From assembly GCA_017795105.1 (NCBI GenBank), contig CP051247.1, positions 4,248,001 to 4,312,000 of the forward strand: a DNA stretch of 64,000 bases, in the 5' to 3' direction. The notes beneath the pieces were generated by a model, which searched no databases, was not told the origin of the DNA, and saw only the letters and a program-made list of their open reading frames with translations. A program made the translations under genes and the position numbers. Position 1 is the first letter of the stretch, and each line of letters begins with the position of its first letter. This DNA comes from Planctomycetaceae bacterium (lineage in GTDB: Bacteria > Planctomycetota > Planctomycetia > Planctomycetales > Planctomycetaceae). Shown here piece after piece: positions 33,703 through 44,282 of the stretch.

Positions 33703-35256
33703 ATGAAAGAGCGTATCACACAACTTGTTCAAAAGTATCGACGCTTCTGGCCAGCTCTTCCCGCCATCCTCCTGTTTGGCTGGATGTGCAGCGGGTCGAC
33801 TCCAGAGTCGCAGGCAGAACATGAATGGTTCGTCTTCGTCAGTCAGTCAAGCGTTCGGTCTCGCGAGGTCTATCTCCAGGTGCTGACCAAAGAGGCTGCT
33901 CCACAAGACGTCGTGCATCTGGTTCACAACCAGAGCTTAGTGTCCACGGTGATGGTTCCGAGGGGATCGGAGCAATCACGCTTGCGGAATCCCAAGGTAA
34001 AATCGCAGCTGCCAGCGATTCAGAAGTTTTTTGCGGGTGACATTGCTGTCAGCGATGCTGACGCAGACAACCAACTCGGATTGTATGAAATCCCCACGAC
34101 GATCCGTTCATTGCGTCAGACGGAATTGCCCTGCCGTATTCTCCTTGTCGGAAGTCCGATCTACCACGACGAGATTCGCCATGCCGGATGGTCGATGATG
34201 GAGGGAGTTGTTCCGAGCGATTCCGCACTTCATCTGGAGACGTCTCCATTCCATGGAGACTCGGGATTCCCGAATGCTACCGAGATCAGCTGGCTTGTCC
34301 CGACGCAACATTGGGGCGTTGATCAGGCACACCGCGAAGCGGTCACGCGGTTTCAGCGGCTATTCGTTCAGGAGCGAGGGGGCTCTTTGGTCCGACTCAC
34401 GGCGGATCCTCAGTCGGCCCTGAACTTCGGAATGTCACAGTTCGACGGGGAGGTCAAGCCGATCCCTGGACAGCCGCGCATGATTCAAGCATCGTTCGAA
34501 TCTGTTCGTGTTCAACCGAAACGTCCCGCACCGGCACCGATTGAAGTTCCAATCACTCACCGAGAAGCTCCCAAACTGGCATCACCGTCCGACGCAGCGA
34601 ACATCTTGACTGACGAGCGGGGGCTGGAGGATCTGCTAGGATCGGATGCGGAGATTGAGTGCCTCTTTCTGCTCGACACGTCGGGCTCGATGATGGATGT
34701 GCGTAATCGCTTGAACCAGATTCTCCTCGATCTGGCGGTTGCAATCCCCAAGACGTCGGCTCGCGTCCGGGTCGGCATGATCTGCTACTGCAACGGCGGA
34801 TTGGCGGCTCTCCCGCTCCAACAGCTTCAGTTAGCGGAGGTCGACTCCGGTGTCTCCTTTGATCGCTTGAAGCGATTCATCACAACGGCTTCCGTCAGCG
34901 GTCACGGATCAGGTGCGAATGTCGATACAGCCGTCGCGAAGGCGATTGAGATGTTCGAGGCGAGTGAAAAGCCTCAATCCCGTCAGGTGCTTGTTCTACT
35001 TGGCGATACGGGTTTAGAAGAAAGAATTAATGCCGTCAACCTGCAAGCGGCGGAAGATCAACTGGTCCGTCAAGTTGGCGGATTCCTTCAGTCTGCTTCG
35101 CATGAACGGCGCGTCTACACGTTCTTCAACGGACTTCCGACGGCGAAGGCAGGTCTGTTTCGGCGGTTGGGCAGCTTGACTCCCAAGTGCACGTTCTCGA
35201 CTGATCCGAATGGGCTACTGCTCGGAGTCCTGCGGTCGCTAGCTGCCGGGACCTGA
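33703..35256 (+). CDS. Von Willebrand factor A domain protein, exported
   Basis: 517 residues. An N-terminal hydrophobic segment (FWPALPAILLFGWMCSG) serves as signal or anchor. Residues 40-290 form an unrecognised domain. The VWA domain begins near residue 320: IECLFLLDTSGSMMDVRNRL holds the MIDAS DxSxS, and TTASVSGHGSGANVDTAVAKA and VLVLLGDTGLEE complete the metal site. VWA domains bind protein partners via metal. It is 40 bp after the membrane protein and followed by a strong terminator, so the two likely form a unit. A role in element transfer or surface contact is a guess. Confidence 0.8.
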   Translation: MKERITQLVQKYRRFWPALPAILLFGWMCSGSTPESQAEHEWFVFVSQSSVRSREVYLQVLTKEAAPQDVVHLVHNQSLVSTVMVPRGSEQSRLRNPKVKSQLPAIQKFFAGDIAVSDADADNQLGLYEIPTTIRSLRQTELPCRILLVGSPIYHDEIRHAGWSMMEGVVPSDSALHLETSPFHGDSGFPNATEISWLVPTQHWGVDQAHREAVTRFQRLFVQERGGSLVRLTADPQSALNFGMSQFDGEVKPIPGQPRMIQASFESVRVQPKRPAPAPIEVPITHREAPKLASPSDAANILTDERGLEDLLGSDAEIECLFLLDTSGSMMDVRNRLNQILLDLAVAIPKTSARVRVGMICYCNGGLAALPLQQLQLAEVDSGVSFDRLKRFITTASVSGHGSGANVDTAVAKAIEMFEASEKPQSRQVLVLLGDTGLEERINAVNLQAAEDQLVRQVGGFLQSASHERRVYTFFNGLPTAKAGLFRRLGSLTPKCTFSTDPNGLLLGVLRSLAAGT

Positions 35257-35270
35257 CAGTCACTGTCTAA

Positions 35271-35330
35271 AGGTATGGACTGTGATCGCGATTATAGCCA
35301 TTTGATAACAGTCCATACCTCATTTTTTCT
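35271..35330 (+). terminator. Strong rho-independent terminator
   Basis: Perfect 13-bp stem AGGTATGGACTGT/ACAGTCCATACCT with a 24-base loop, followed by a CATTTTTTCT tract, 15 bp after the VWA stop codon. Confidence 0.8.
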
Positions 35331-35369
35331 CTTGAGTGTTCCTCTATCACTTCTTCATGGGGTCTTGTT

Positions 35370-37457
35370 ATGACGCCGTACCTTCCACTCATCGGACTGA
35401 TCGCACTCGTCTTGATCGGCTTACGACTCCTGGCGTGTGCAGCAGGAATCGTTTCCGCGTTCCTGAAAGGCCTGGCGGACTCTCTACAAAAGTCGAAGCG
35501 TTTCTACGGATATCGGCGGCTATGGGCGTTAGTTGGGGCGGGGCTGTCGACCGTCATCTCCGGAATTGTTGTCAGAACTGCAGTTCCTATCGACAACCAG
35601 TTCGCCAACCACTTGATCGCGATCAGCTGGTGGTGTCTCGGATGCCTCTGGTTTTGCGAGATCACACTGTTTCTGCGTGCGTGGGGTATCTCGGGTATTG
35701 AACGACATCGGGACCTATGCTTTTTCGGAACGACTCTTACTGTGCTATTCGTTTCGCGAGAGTTGTTCCAACTGACGATGTTGGCACCGAACACTATCAC
35801 AATGCCGGGAGGGATTCCTTGGGCCACAATCGCAACCGGGCTCTCGCCACTTCTCCTGGGAACGACGATCGCCATTATCCCCGACCTCTTGGAAGCCATT
35901 TCTAACAATCGCGTGATTCGTCGACATTTCATCAGCGAAGGAAACTGTGCAGGTTGGCTGGGTCCCAGGGGCTTCAAGCGCTTCATCCGCAAGTGGCCCA
36001 AAGTCGATGCGGACGCTGGCGTACTCTCATCGGGACTCTTCGTCGGCTGGACTTCATTTGAATCATTCTATTCACCCCGTGAGCCTGTATTCCTGGAGGA
36101 GTCGGCGCATGCCTGCTCGGTCGCCATGACGGGGGCCGGGAAGAAACTAGCGATTGCCTGCGGTCTCTCGACCTGGCCCGGCTCAACTGTGGTCGTATCA
36201 ACGAAAAGCGAGCTGGCCGATGAATTGTGCGGACGCCGGGCTGATGCCGGTCTGTTCGAAGATCCACTTATGGCCCGTGAGTTTGAAAATCTAGGCGTCG
36301 ATCCACGGAAGATTTCCAGGGTTAAGTATCGCATTCCCAACGGCCGGTCGTTCGTCTTGGACCCCGCTGGCTCCAGCCGCTATGCCCCCGGTAGTGGCTA
36401 CGACTTTCTGTCGGAGCTCGACCCTCAGTCGCCGTTCGTGACGGAATTGATCATGGCAGTCGCTCGTGGTGCAATTCCTGACCAGGAGTTCCAACGAGAT
36501 CGCTTCTGGACACTCGGTCCTCGGGGGCTATTGGCTTCCGCTCTGGCCCATGTCCTAGTTACCGAGAAAGACCCTTCAAAACGAAACCTTCCTGCTGTGG
36601 CCGATTTCCTCATGGGGATCGATCCGAAGACCGGCCGAAGTGATCCAGATGTCTGGCAGAACAACGTGATCACGATGCTGCAGAACACCGCAATGAACGG
36701 ATTCGTGCAGCGGGGAGCGGCCAATATCTCCAACCAGATGGGAACAAATGCCTATGGCGGAATTATGGCGGAGATCGAGAACAACACCCGTTTCATGACG
36801 GTGCCGTGGATTCGATCGCATCTCAGTCGTCCCTCCGAGTTCAGCTACACCGAAGTTGGAATCGATGCCGCACCCATAAGCATCTTCCTGGTTCCGCCTC
36901 GGGGCGATGCGGCCTTTCAGACGGCCCTGCCTTGGCTGCGAATGCACTTGGAACTTTGTTTGCAGCTGCAGCAGATCAAGACTGTTAAGCCGACGAATCC
37001 GACATTGATTGTCTGTGACGAATTCCGTCAGTACGGCAAAGGTATCGAGGCGATCCGAAATGGATTGACCGTGCTGCGGGATTGCAACGTCAAACTCTGG
37101 CTATTTGCCCAGAGCTGGAAGTCACTGGAGTTCATCCTGGGCGTCGATGGAGCCGCCGAACTCGAATCGAGTACGGCCATGCAATACTTCGGCTGCAACG
37201 ATTTGGAAACCGCGACCCGTATCAGCAGACGACTCGGAAAGACAACGCGCCGCCAGGGTGACAGCATCGATCTCGTTTCACCTGCCGAGGTACTTCGCGA
37301 ACTGGCCCTTAATTCCAATCTGCAATACGTCTTTCCGACATCGAGTGCCCCAATGCGTATCGAACGCCCGGCGCACCTAACAATTCGGACCCGCGAGGGC
37401 GGAACGTTCGTTGGGCTGCCGCTCGCAGGGCATTTCGATGAAGGGCCGAAATCTTAG
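35370..37457 (+). CDS. VirD4/TraG-like coupling ATPase
   Basis: 695 residues. Several N-terminal hydrophobic segments are seen (LPLIGLIALVLIGLRLLACA, VGAGLSTVISGIVVRTA, WWCLGCLWFCEITLFL). The nucleotide site is SVAMTGAGKKLAIACGLSTWPG, followed by STVVVSTKSELADEL, the pattern of T4CPs around Walker A. Walker B is TLIVCDEFRQYGKG, then LTVLRDCNVKLWLFAQSW and FGCNDLETATRISRRLGK. Coupling proteins hand the relaxase-DNA complex to the type IV channel. The residue after the P-loop Lys is Lys, not Ser/Thr/Gly, and the loop starts with Ala, so ATP binding may be altered. No other T4SS gene is in the window. Confidence 0.75.
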   Translation: MTPYLPLIGLIALVLIGLRLLACAAGIVSAFLKGLADSLQKSKRFYGYRRLWALVGAGLSTVISGIVVRTAVPIDNQFANHLIAISWWCLGCLWFCEITLFLRAWGISGIERHRDLCFFGTTLTVLFVSRELFQLTMLAPNTITMPGGIPWATIATGLSPLLLGTTIAIIPDLLEAISNNRVIRRHFISEGNCAGWLGPRGFKRFIRKWPKVDADAGVLSSGLFVGWTSFESFYSPREPVFLEESAHACSVAMTGAGKKLAIACGLSTWPGSTVVVSTKSELADELCGRRADAGLFEDPLMAREFENLGVDPRKISRVKYRIPNGRSFVLDPAGSSRYAPGSGYDFLSELDPQSPFVTELIMAVARGAIPDQEFQRDRFWTLGPRGLLASALAHVLVTEKDPSKRNLPAVADFLMGIDPKTGRSDPDVWQNNVITMLQNTAMNGFVQRGAANISNQMGTNAYGGIMAEIENNTRFMTVPWIRSHLSRPSEFSYTEVGIDAAPISIFLVPPRGDAAFQTALPWLRMHLELCLQLQQIKTVKPTNPTLIVCDEFRQYGKGIEAIRNGLTVLRDCNVKLWLFAQSWKSLEFILGVDGAAELESSTAMQYFGCNDLETATRISRRLGKTTRRQGDSIDLVSPAEVLRELALNSNLQYVFPTSSAPMRIERPAHLTIRTREGGTFVGLPLAGHFDEGPKS

Positions 37458-37505
37458 TCGCAATCAACTCCACGTTTCCCATCCCCATCCTTCAGGAGAG
37501 TTCTC

Positions 37506-37886
37506 ATGAGCAATGATCATCGTTTCCAGAACGCACCTGACGCAGGTCAGGAGTTTTCGCAGGCAACAAACGAACAACAGAAAGGGCAGCGCGATCACGA
37601 AGAACGTGTCGATTGGGATCGCTTAGAGCATGACCCCCCGGAAATGACGTTCGATCCTGATTTCGATATGGAGCCGACCCCCTCTGGGACAATCAATCAT
37701 GGAATTGTCCATGAGCTTAGCAAGGAAGAGCAGAAGGCTATCGAAGATGCCCAGCAGCGTGAACATGAAGTGGAAGATTCCTTTCGGAATCTTCGGAACG
37801 AAAAGGATACCGACGATTTCCGAGAACGGATGATCGATCGCTTCAATCACGCGCGCGAGAAGTCACAGGAAATCGATCACGACTAG
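37506..37886 (+). CDS. Acidic/charged protein of the integrase-proximal operon
   Basis: 126 residues with CAGGAGAG before the ATG. Very rich in Asp, Glu, Gln, Arg and His, with a helical C-terminal half (KEEQKAIEDAQQREHEVEDS). No membrane segment or known motif. It follows the T4CP-like gene by 48 bp and precedes another small gene by 29 bp, so it is probably part of the same operon. Function unknown. Confidence 0.6.
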   Translation: MSNDHRFQNAPDAGQEFSQATNEQQKGQRDHEERVDWDRLEHDPPEMTFDPDFDMEPTPSGTINHGIVHELSKEEQKAIEDAQQREHEVEDSFRNLRNEKDTDDFRERMIDRFNHAREKSQEIDHD

Positions 37887-37915
37887 ACAATTCGTTCCAA
37901 CCAGGGAGAGAAGTA

Positions 37916-38263
37916 ATGGATGCTCAAATCGAGAACATCATTGCCGAATTGCAGCGCCAACTAGCGCCGCTCAAGACCAAAGAGGAAAGCCTTTCGGCGG
38001 AACTCGTCACTGTGAAGGAGCAACAGAAGCAGCTGAAGGCCGCGCTTAAGGTGTTGGGGCACTCGCCCAAGAGATCGAAACCATGTGTTACCACGGAACT
38101 CGTCAAAACAGCTATCGCGAATGTACTCGCCGAACACGGCCCAGACCTGGAGTCGGCGAAATTGGAAGAACTCGTGAAAAAGAAGATTGTGGCCAGTGGA
38201 CGACACAGTCTGTCAGGTTTTGCACTGCGGATGAAACAGGTCAAAGAAGAACTCGGAATCTGA
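37916..38263 (+). CDS. Coiled-coil protein of the integrase-proximal operon
   Basis: 115 residues, AGGGAGAG seven bases upstream of ATG. The N-terminal half is a coiled coil (IIAELQRQLAPLKTKEESLS) and the C-terminal half (TELVKTAIANVLAEHG, LEELVKKKIVASGRHSLSGF) resembles a winged-helix-like DNA-binding fold. Family not recognised. It may act as a recombination accessory factor or repressor for the excisionase/integrase genes downstream. Confidence 0.6.
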   Translation: MDAQIENIIAELQRQLAPLKTKEESLSAELVTVKEQQKQLKAALKVLGHSPKRSKPCVTTELVKTAIANVLAEHGPDLESAKLEELVKKKIVASGRHSLSGFALRMKQVKEELGI

Positions 38264-38293
38264 AGAGTCGCCTTAACACCATAGGAGAGATCT

Positions 38294-38497
38294 ATGATCG
38301 ATGCCAATCACGAAGCGGATATCCGCCTGATTAACGTTAACGAACTCTCGGAAATTCTTGGCATTTCGAAACGCACAATCTTCCGTTTGCTGAGTGCCCA
38401 GAAGCTGGTGAAACCAGTCCGGATAAACGGCTCGGTACGCTGGCGTTTCGGGGAAGTTCGCCAGTGGATCGAAGCAGGTTGCCCTGAATCGAGCTGA
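38294..38497 (+). CDS. AlpA/excisionase-type helix-turn-helix protein
   Basis: 67 residues with AGGAGA before ATG. LINVNELSEILGISKRTIFRLL, then VRINGSVRWRFGEVRQWI, is the MerR/AlpA-like fold of recombination directionality factors. It precedes the integrase by 88 bp. Such proteins bend att DNA and favour excision, or activate the integrase promoter. Confidence 0.75.
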   Translation: MIDANHEADIRLINVNELSEILGISKRTIFRLLSAQKLVKPVRINGSVRWRFGEVRQWIEAGCPESS

Positions 38498-38585
38498 ATA
38501 CCTGAGAAGGTTATTTAGGATTCCGGCAGAACTGCATAGACTCGTTGGTCCATCTTGTTTACTCACATTCGTTGGAGCAAAGACA

Positions 38586-40320
<1,735 letters not shown>

Positions 40321-40490
40321 TTCCGGTGTGAAGTTTCCGCGAGAATCGCACAAAGTTCCCGAGAAACTGCAGTCAGTCGGTCCCTTTCCTTTCGGCAGGT
40401 TTGGTACCCGACTTGACTGTTCACATTCTACGTGCGAAAAGAGCACGATCAAGTCCTGCCCGCTCGCGAACTTCTGTACAGACACTTTTG

Positions 40491-41906
40491 ATGGAGCTTC
40501 GGTTCGTTTTGGTCGGAAATTTTACGCTCCTCAAAACGGTGTTTTGCCTGTCTGGCGGTCTGCTGGCGTTACTGACGGCGGGCTGCGGTCGCTCGCCCGA
40601 TCCTGAGCCGCCCGTCAGGCCGTCTGTGGAATCGCCGGCTCTCACGCCGTCTGAGCCGCTCGACTACCATATTCGAGACGAATTCGAGCTTCGCACCGAG
40701 CTGGGGCACTGGCCGAATCTGACCGGCCCCTATTTCAACAGCAGTTCTCCGGTCGACTCTCTGGCGGCTGAGCCGCTTACTGAAGAGCGAAAGATCTGGG
40801 AGATCGAGGTCGGCTCCGGTTACAGCACCCCGATCGTCGGCCGGGAGAACGTCATCGTCTTTCATCGTCAGGGAGATGAGGAAATCGTCGACTGCCGGGC
40901 GTTGGCCAGTGGAAAGGTTCGCTGGCAGTTCCGGTTCCCGACCGCCTATGAATGTCCCGTCGAATACAGCAATGGCCCTTACTCGACGCCGGCTCTCGAT
41001 GCCGAGTGCGTTTACGCGCTCGGGACGGAAGCGAAGCTGTACTGTCTTTATCGCAGCAACGGTGAACTCAAGTGGATTCGGGATCTGCAGCTCGATTACG
41101 AGCCGGAAGCCTGGGATTTCCCGGTCGGCAGTAGTCCGCTTGTGATCGACGGGCGTGTTTATCTCAATCTGGGCGGCACCAAAGGCGACAGCTGCATTGT
41201 CGCACTCGACGCCGAGACGGGCGAGACACTCTGGACAGCGCTCGACGACGGCCGCAGTTATGCGACGCCGCGACTGGCGACGATTCACGGGCAGAAACAT
41301 CTGATCGTCTTCACCGATCGCTATGTCTGGTCGCTCGATCCTGAACAGGGGGAAGTCCGCTGGCAGGTTGAGTTCGGCGTGAAGAAAAGTCCCGCACGCG
41401 TGAACGCGGTCTCTCCGCTGATCGTCGAGGACAAGGTCATCGTGACCGCCGGGCCGGGCGGTGGCGTGCTTTGCCTGCTGGTCCTTCCGGACGGTTCGCA
41501 GCGCGAGCTCTGGACCGATCGTCGGGCTCTCGACAGTCAATTCAACAACATCGTTGGAGTGAGCGACGCGGTCTATGGGTTTACTTCGAAATGGAACCGT
41601 CAGGCTCAACTGCGGTGCCTCTCGCTGCGGTCGGGAGAGATCCTCTGGGAATACGGGTCCGACCTGATGCGAGGCTCGATCATTGCCGCCGACGGCAAAC
41701 TCTATCTGCTTGGCGAGGATGGTCACTTTGGAATCGTGGCCATCAACAGTGGTGGAGTCGAAGTCCTGCTCGAGCCGGGCGAACCCGTGTTGAAGTCGCC
41801 CTGTTACTCCGCTCCCGTCATTGCCGGGACGACGCTCATTCTGCGGGATGAAGAGAAGATGCAGGCCTGGGATCTCTCGGTGAAAAACGCGAGCGGATCC
41901 GAATAG
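40491..41906 (+). CDS. PQQ-like beta-propeller lipoprotein
   Basis: 471 residues from ATG 40491. The signal is MELRFVLVGNFTLLKTVF onward, ending in the lipobox LLALLTAGC. Repeated WD/PQQ-like blades follow with the pattern V-ALDAETGETLWTA, WSLDPEQGEVRWQ and RCLSLRSGEILWE. These proteins are related to BamB and quinoprotein dehydrogenase propellers, but the catalytic PQQ ligands are not apparent. Planctomycetes have many; a scaffold or outrigger role on the cell surface is likely. It begins downstream of ssrA and marks the return to ordinary chromosome. Confidence 0.8.
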   Translation: MELRFVLVGNFTLLKTVFCLSGGLLALLTAGCGRSPDPEPPVRPSVESPALTPSEPLDYHIRDEFELRTELGHWPNLTGPYFNSSSPVDSLAAEPLTEERKIWEIEVGSGYSTPIVGRENVIVFHRQGDEEIVDCRALASGKVRWQFRFPTAYECPVEYSNGPYSTPALDAECVYALGTEAKLYCLYRSNGELKWIRDLQLDYEPEAWDFPVGSSPLVIDGRVYLNLGGTKGDSCIVALDAETGETLWTALDDGRSYATPRLATIHGQKHLIVFTDRYVWSLDPEQGEVRWQVEFGVKKSPARVNAVSPLIVEDKVIVTAGPGGGVLCLLVLPDGSQRELWTDRRALDSQFNNIVGVSDAVYGFTSKWNRQAQLRCLSLRSGEILWEYGSDLMRGSIIAADGKLYLLGEDGHFGIVAINSGGVEVLLEPGEPVLKSPCYSAPVIAGTTLILRDEEKMQAWDLSVKNASGSE

Positions 41907-41916
41907 TCGGGCGGCT

Positions 41917-42960
41917 TCATTCAAAGCGATCGATGATCGTGATTCCGACTGGGCTGGAATTCGACATTGCTGTCAGGGCATCGGCTGCTTCATCGAGCGA
42001 AATCGTCTCGCGGATCAGACTTCGTAGTGGAATGTTCGCGCGCTGCACCAGTTCGAGCATCGCGGGGTATCGATGGGCCTGCATGCCGTGGCAGCCGAAG
42101 AGCTGGAGTTCGTCGGCGATGACGCGTCCCATTGGCAAACTCGGCTCGGCGTGATCAGCCAGCAGCAGACCGATTTGCAGGTGCCGCCCCCGTTTTCTCA
42201 GGCTGGCCACTGAATTGCGGAAAGTCGCAGAGTGGCCGAGGGCATCGACGGAAACATGAACTCCGCCATGCGTGAGATCCCGGATGGAAGTCGGTACGTC
42301 GGCAATTGCTGCGGCGTCGATCAGATGTTCGGCTCCAAGGTTCCGGGCGTTCTCCAGGGCTGACTGCGAACGGTCCACGGCAATCACCCGGGCCCCACAG
42401 GCTTTGGCAATCATGATGGCCGAGAGACCAACGCCGCCGCAGCCGAAGATGGCAATGGTCTCGTCGGGTTGCAAACGGGCCTGATCGACAATGGCTCGGA
42501 ATGCGGTGGCGAATCGGCAGCCGAGACTGGCGGCTTCGAGGAAGCCGGTTTCTTCTGGGAGTTCGACCAGATTCTCGTCGGCCTGATGGATAACGACAAA
42601 CTCAGCGAAGGATCCCCAGTGCGTAAAACCGGGTTGCGTCTGTTGAGGGCAGACCTGTTGATCCCCCTGCCGGCAGTACTCGCAGGAGCCGCAGCCGCAT
42701 ACGAACGGAGCCGTGACTCGCATCTCAGGACGAAACCGCTTCACGTTCGAGCCGACTTCCACGACTGTTCCGGCAAACTCGTGGCCCGGGACATGCGGAA
42801 GAGCGATGCAGTCATCGTGGCCCATCCAGCCGTGCCAGTCGCTGCGGCAAAGCCCCGTGGCTTCGACTCTGATGACCGCTCCGCCAGCAGGGCAGACCGG
42901 ATCGGAAACGCGTTCCACGGCGGGTGTCTGCTGGAAGTGGTGGTAGAAGAGTGCTTTCAT
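41917..42960 (-). CDS. Zinc-dependent medium-chain alcohol dehydrogenase
   Basis: 347 residues from ATG 42960. Catalytic zinc ligands are CRSDWHG and GHEFAGTVVEVG; the structural zinc site is CGCGSCEYCRQGDQQVC. The Rossmann fold is IFGCGGVGLSAIMIAKACGA with IAVDRS, which suggests NAD. The substrate is a sugar alcohol, alcohol or aldehyde and cannot be told from sequence. It converges on the propeller gene. Confidence 0.85.
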   Translation of the reverse strand: MKALFYHHFQQTPAVERVSDPVCPAGGAVIRVEATGLCRSDWHGWMGHDDCIALPHVPGHEFAGTVVEVGSNVKRFRPEMRVTAPFVCGCGSCEYCRQGDQQVCPQQTQPGFTHWGSFAEFVVIHQADENLVELPEETGFLEAASLGCRFATAFRAIVDQARLQPDETIAIFGCGGVGLSAIMIAKACGARVIAVDRSQSALENARNLGAEHLIDAAAIADVPTSIRDLTHGGVHVSVDALGHSATFRNSVASLRKRGRHLQIGLLLADHAEPSLPMGRVIADELQLFGCHGMQAHRYPAMLELVQRANIPLRSLIRETISLDEAADALTAMSNSSPVGITIIDRFE

Positions 42961-43228
42961 GAAATCACTTTCGCAGGATCGGCACGATGTGACAAATGCA
43001 CGGAATCGTAACACAGTGACTGGTCTGACAAGTCGTACAGTCAAATCTGTCGCAGGGATGACTCCTGTCTTGCATCGGTTTCGGCCTCACACTAAAAACA
43101 ACTTTGAATCTTGAACCGCAGCTGAGTTCAGACAACCGTGGACCGATTGAGGGCGAGTTTCGCGATTTCCGACGGATGCGTTCCCGCCGGCTGAGTGTGA
43201 ATCGCGTCGTCACAATAAAGGCAAACTC

Positions 43229-43783
43229 ATGACACACCCCTGGCATGATGTCACTCCGGGCGAAAATCTTCCTCTGGAGTTTCAGGCCGTCATCGAAATT
43301 CCGATGGGCTCGAGCGTGAAGTACGAGCTCGACAAGGAAACCGGACTGCTGCGGCTCGACCGGATGCTTTACTCCGCCGTGTATTACCCGGCCAACTACG
43401 GGTTCATCCCGCAGACACTTGCCGAAGACGACGACCCGCTCGACGTGCTCGTGATGTGCAAGGAAGCGGTCGATCCACTGACGCTGGTCAACGCCCGGGC
43501 GATCGGACTGATGACGATGATCGACAGCGGCAAGCCGGACCACAAGATTCTGGCCGTCGCGACCGACGATCCGGAATACAACTACATTCGGGAAGCCGAA
43601 GAACTGCCCGCTCACCGCCTGAATCAGCTGCGACGCTTCTTCCAGGACTACAAACAGCTGGAAGGCAAGTCGGTCGAGGTGAACAAGATTCAGGAAGGCA
43701 GCATGAGTCTCTCCATTATTGAAGACTCGCTGCAGGCCTATAGCTCTCGCCGTCGTAAAGGCTTCGGGGCCTACCATCATTGA
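43229..43783 (+). CDS. ppa: Inorganic pyrophosphatase
   Basis: 184 residues, the normal size for the soluble family I enzyme. Active-site motif AEDDDPLDVLV is intact, with KYELDKETG, YPANYGFIPQT and Lys/Asp residues in KPDHKILAVATDD. Hydrolyses PPi to two phosphates, driving biosynthetic reactions in the cytoplasm. AAAGGC precedes the ATG. Confidence 0.95.
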   Translation: MTHPWHDVTPGENLPLEFQAVIEIPMGSSVKYELDKETGLLRLDRMLYSAVYYPANYGFIPQTLAEDDDPLDVLVMCKEAVDPLTLVNARAIGLMTMIDSGKPDHKILAVATDDPEYNYIREAEELPAHRLNQLRRFFQDYKQLEGKSVEVNKIQEGSMSLSIIEDSLQAYSSRRRKGFGAYHH

Positions 43784-43847
43784 TCGCAGAGCGTCTTGAG
43801 AACGCTACGTGCCAGTTGGTTTTGCTCCGGCAATCCGAGGAGATCGC

Positions 43848-44066
43848 ATGTCCCAGCCGGAGTCTCCCGATCCCTTCCACTGGCACGAAGCACTCGATCG
43901 CACGCATCTGGTGAGCGTTCTGCTGGAGACCTCGCTTGCCGATCACCCGGTAATCGAGTGCGATCCCGAATTGCGCAGGCTTTATCAATCAGCTGCTGAG
44001 ACGCTCGAAACGCTGTATCAGACGATTGGCCGCAAGACGCCGGACTGGGAGGGAAAGTCTCCGTAA
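43848..44066 (+). CDS. Small conserved protein, unknown function
   Basis: 72 residues from ATG 43848 with GAGGAGA before it. The sequence HWHEALDRTHLVSVLLETSL then HPVIECDPELRRLYQSAAE is mostly helical and without membrane segments. It follows ppa by 64 bp. The family is not recognised. Confidence 0.6.
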   Translation: MSQPESPDPFHWHEALDRTHLVSVLLETSLADHPVIECDPELRRLYQSAAETLETLYQTIGRKTPDWEGKSP

Positions 44067-44139
44067 CCGGTGGGACTGGCGAATTTTCCGTCCGAGTCTC
44101 GAATTCAATCGAAACGCATCCATTGTTGGTAATGGCTTA

Positions 44140-44167
44140 TTGAATGGCCTGTCGATGCAGGTACAAT
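44140..44167 (+). promoter_or_regulatory. Sigma70-type promoter of the desaturase gene
   Basis: TTGAAT (44140-44145), 16-bp spacer, TACAAT (44162-44167). The predicted transcript begins near 44174, leaving a 109-base leader before the ATG at 44283. Confidence 0.5.
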
Positions 44168-44282
44168 AGCCAAAATAGTGAGATCAGTGGCCGTTTTTCG
44201 AGCCACGATTGAGCATGCATGGATGGATGGACTTCGTGATGGAGTGCTTCGCAATCTCCTGCTTTCGGGTCGCTTTGCCCTT

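Noticed and set aside
40569..41924. 451-residue minus-strand frame over the propeller gene
   Set aside because: No conserved motif; the plus-strand lipoprotein has a lipobox and repeated blades.
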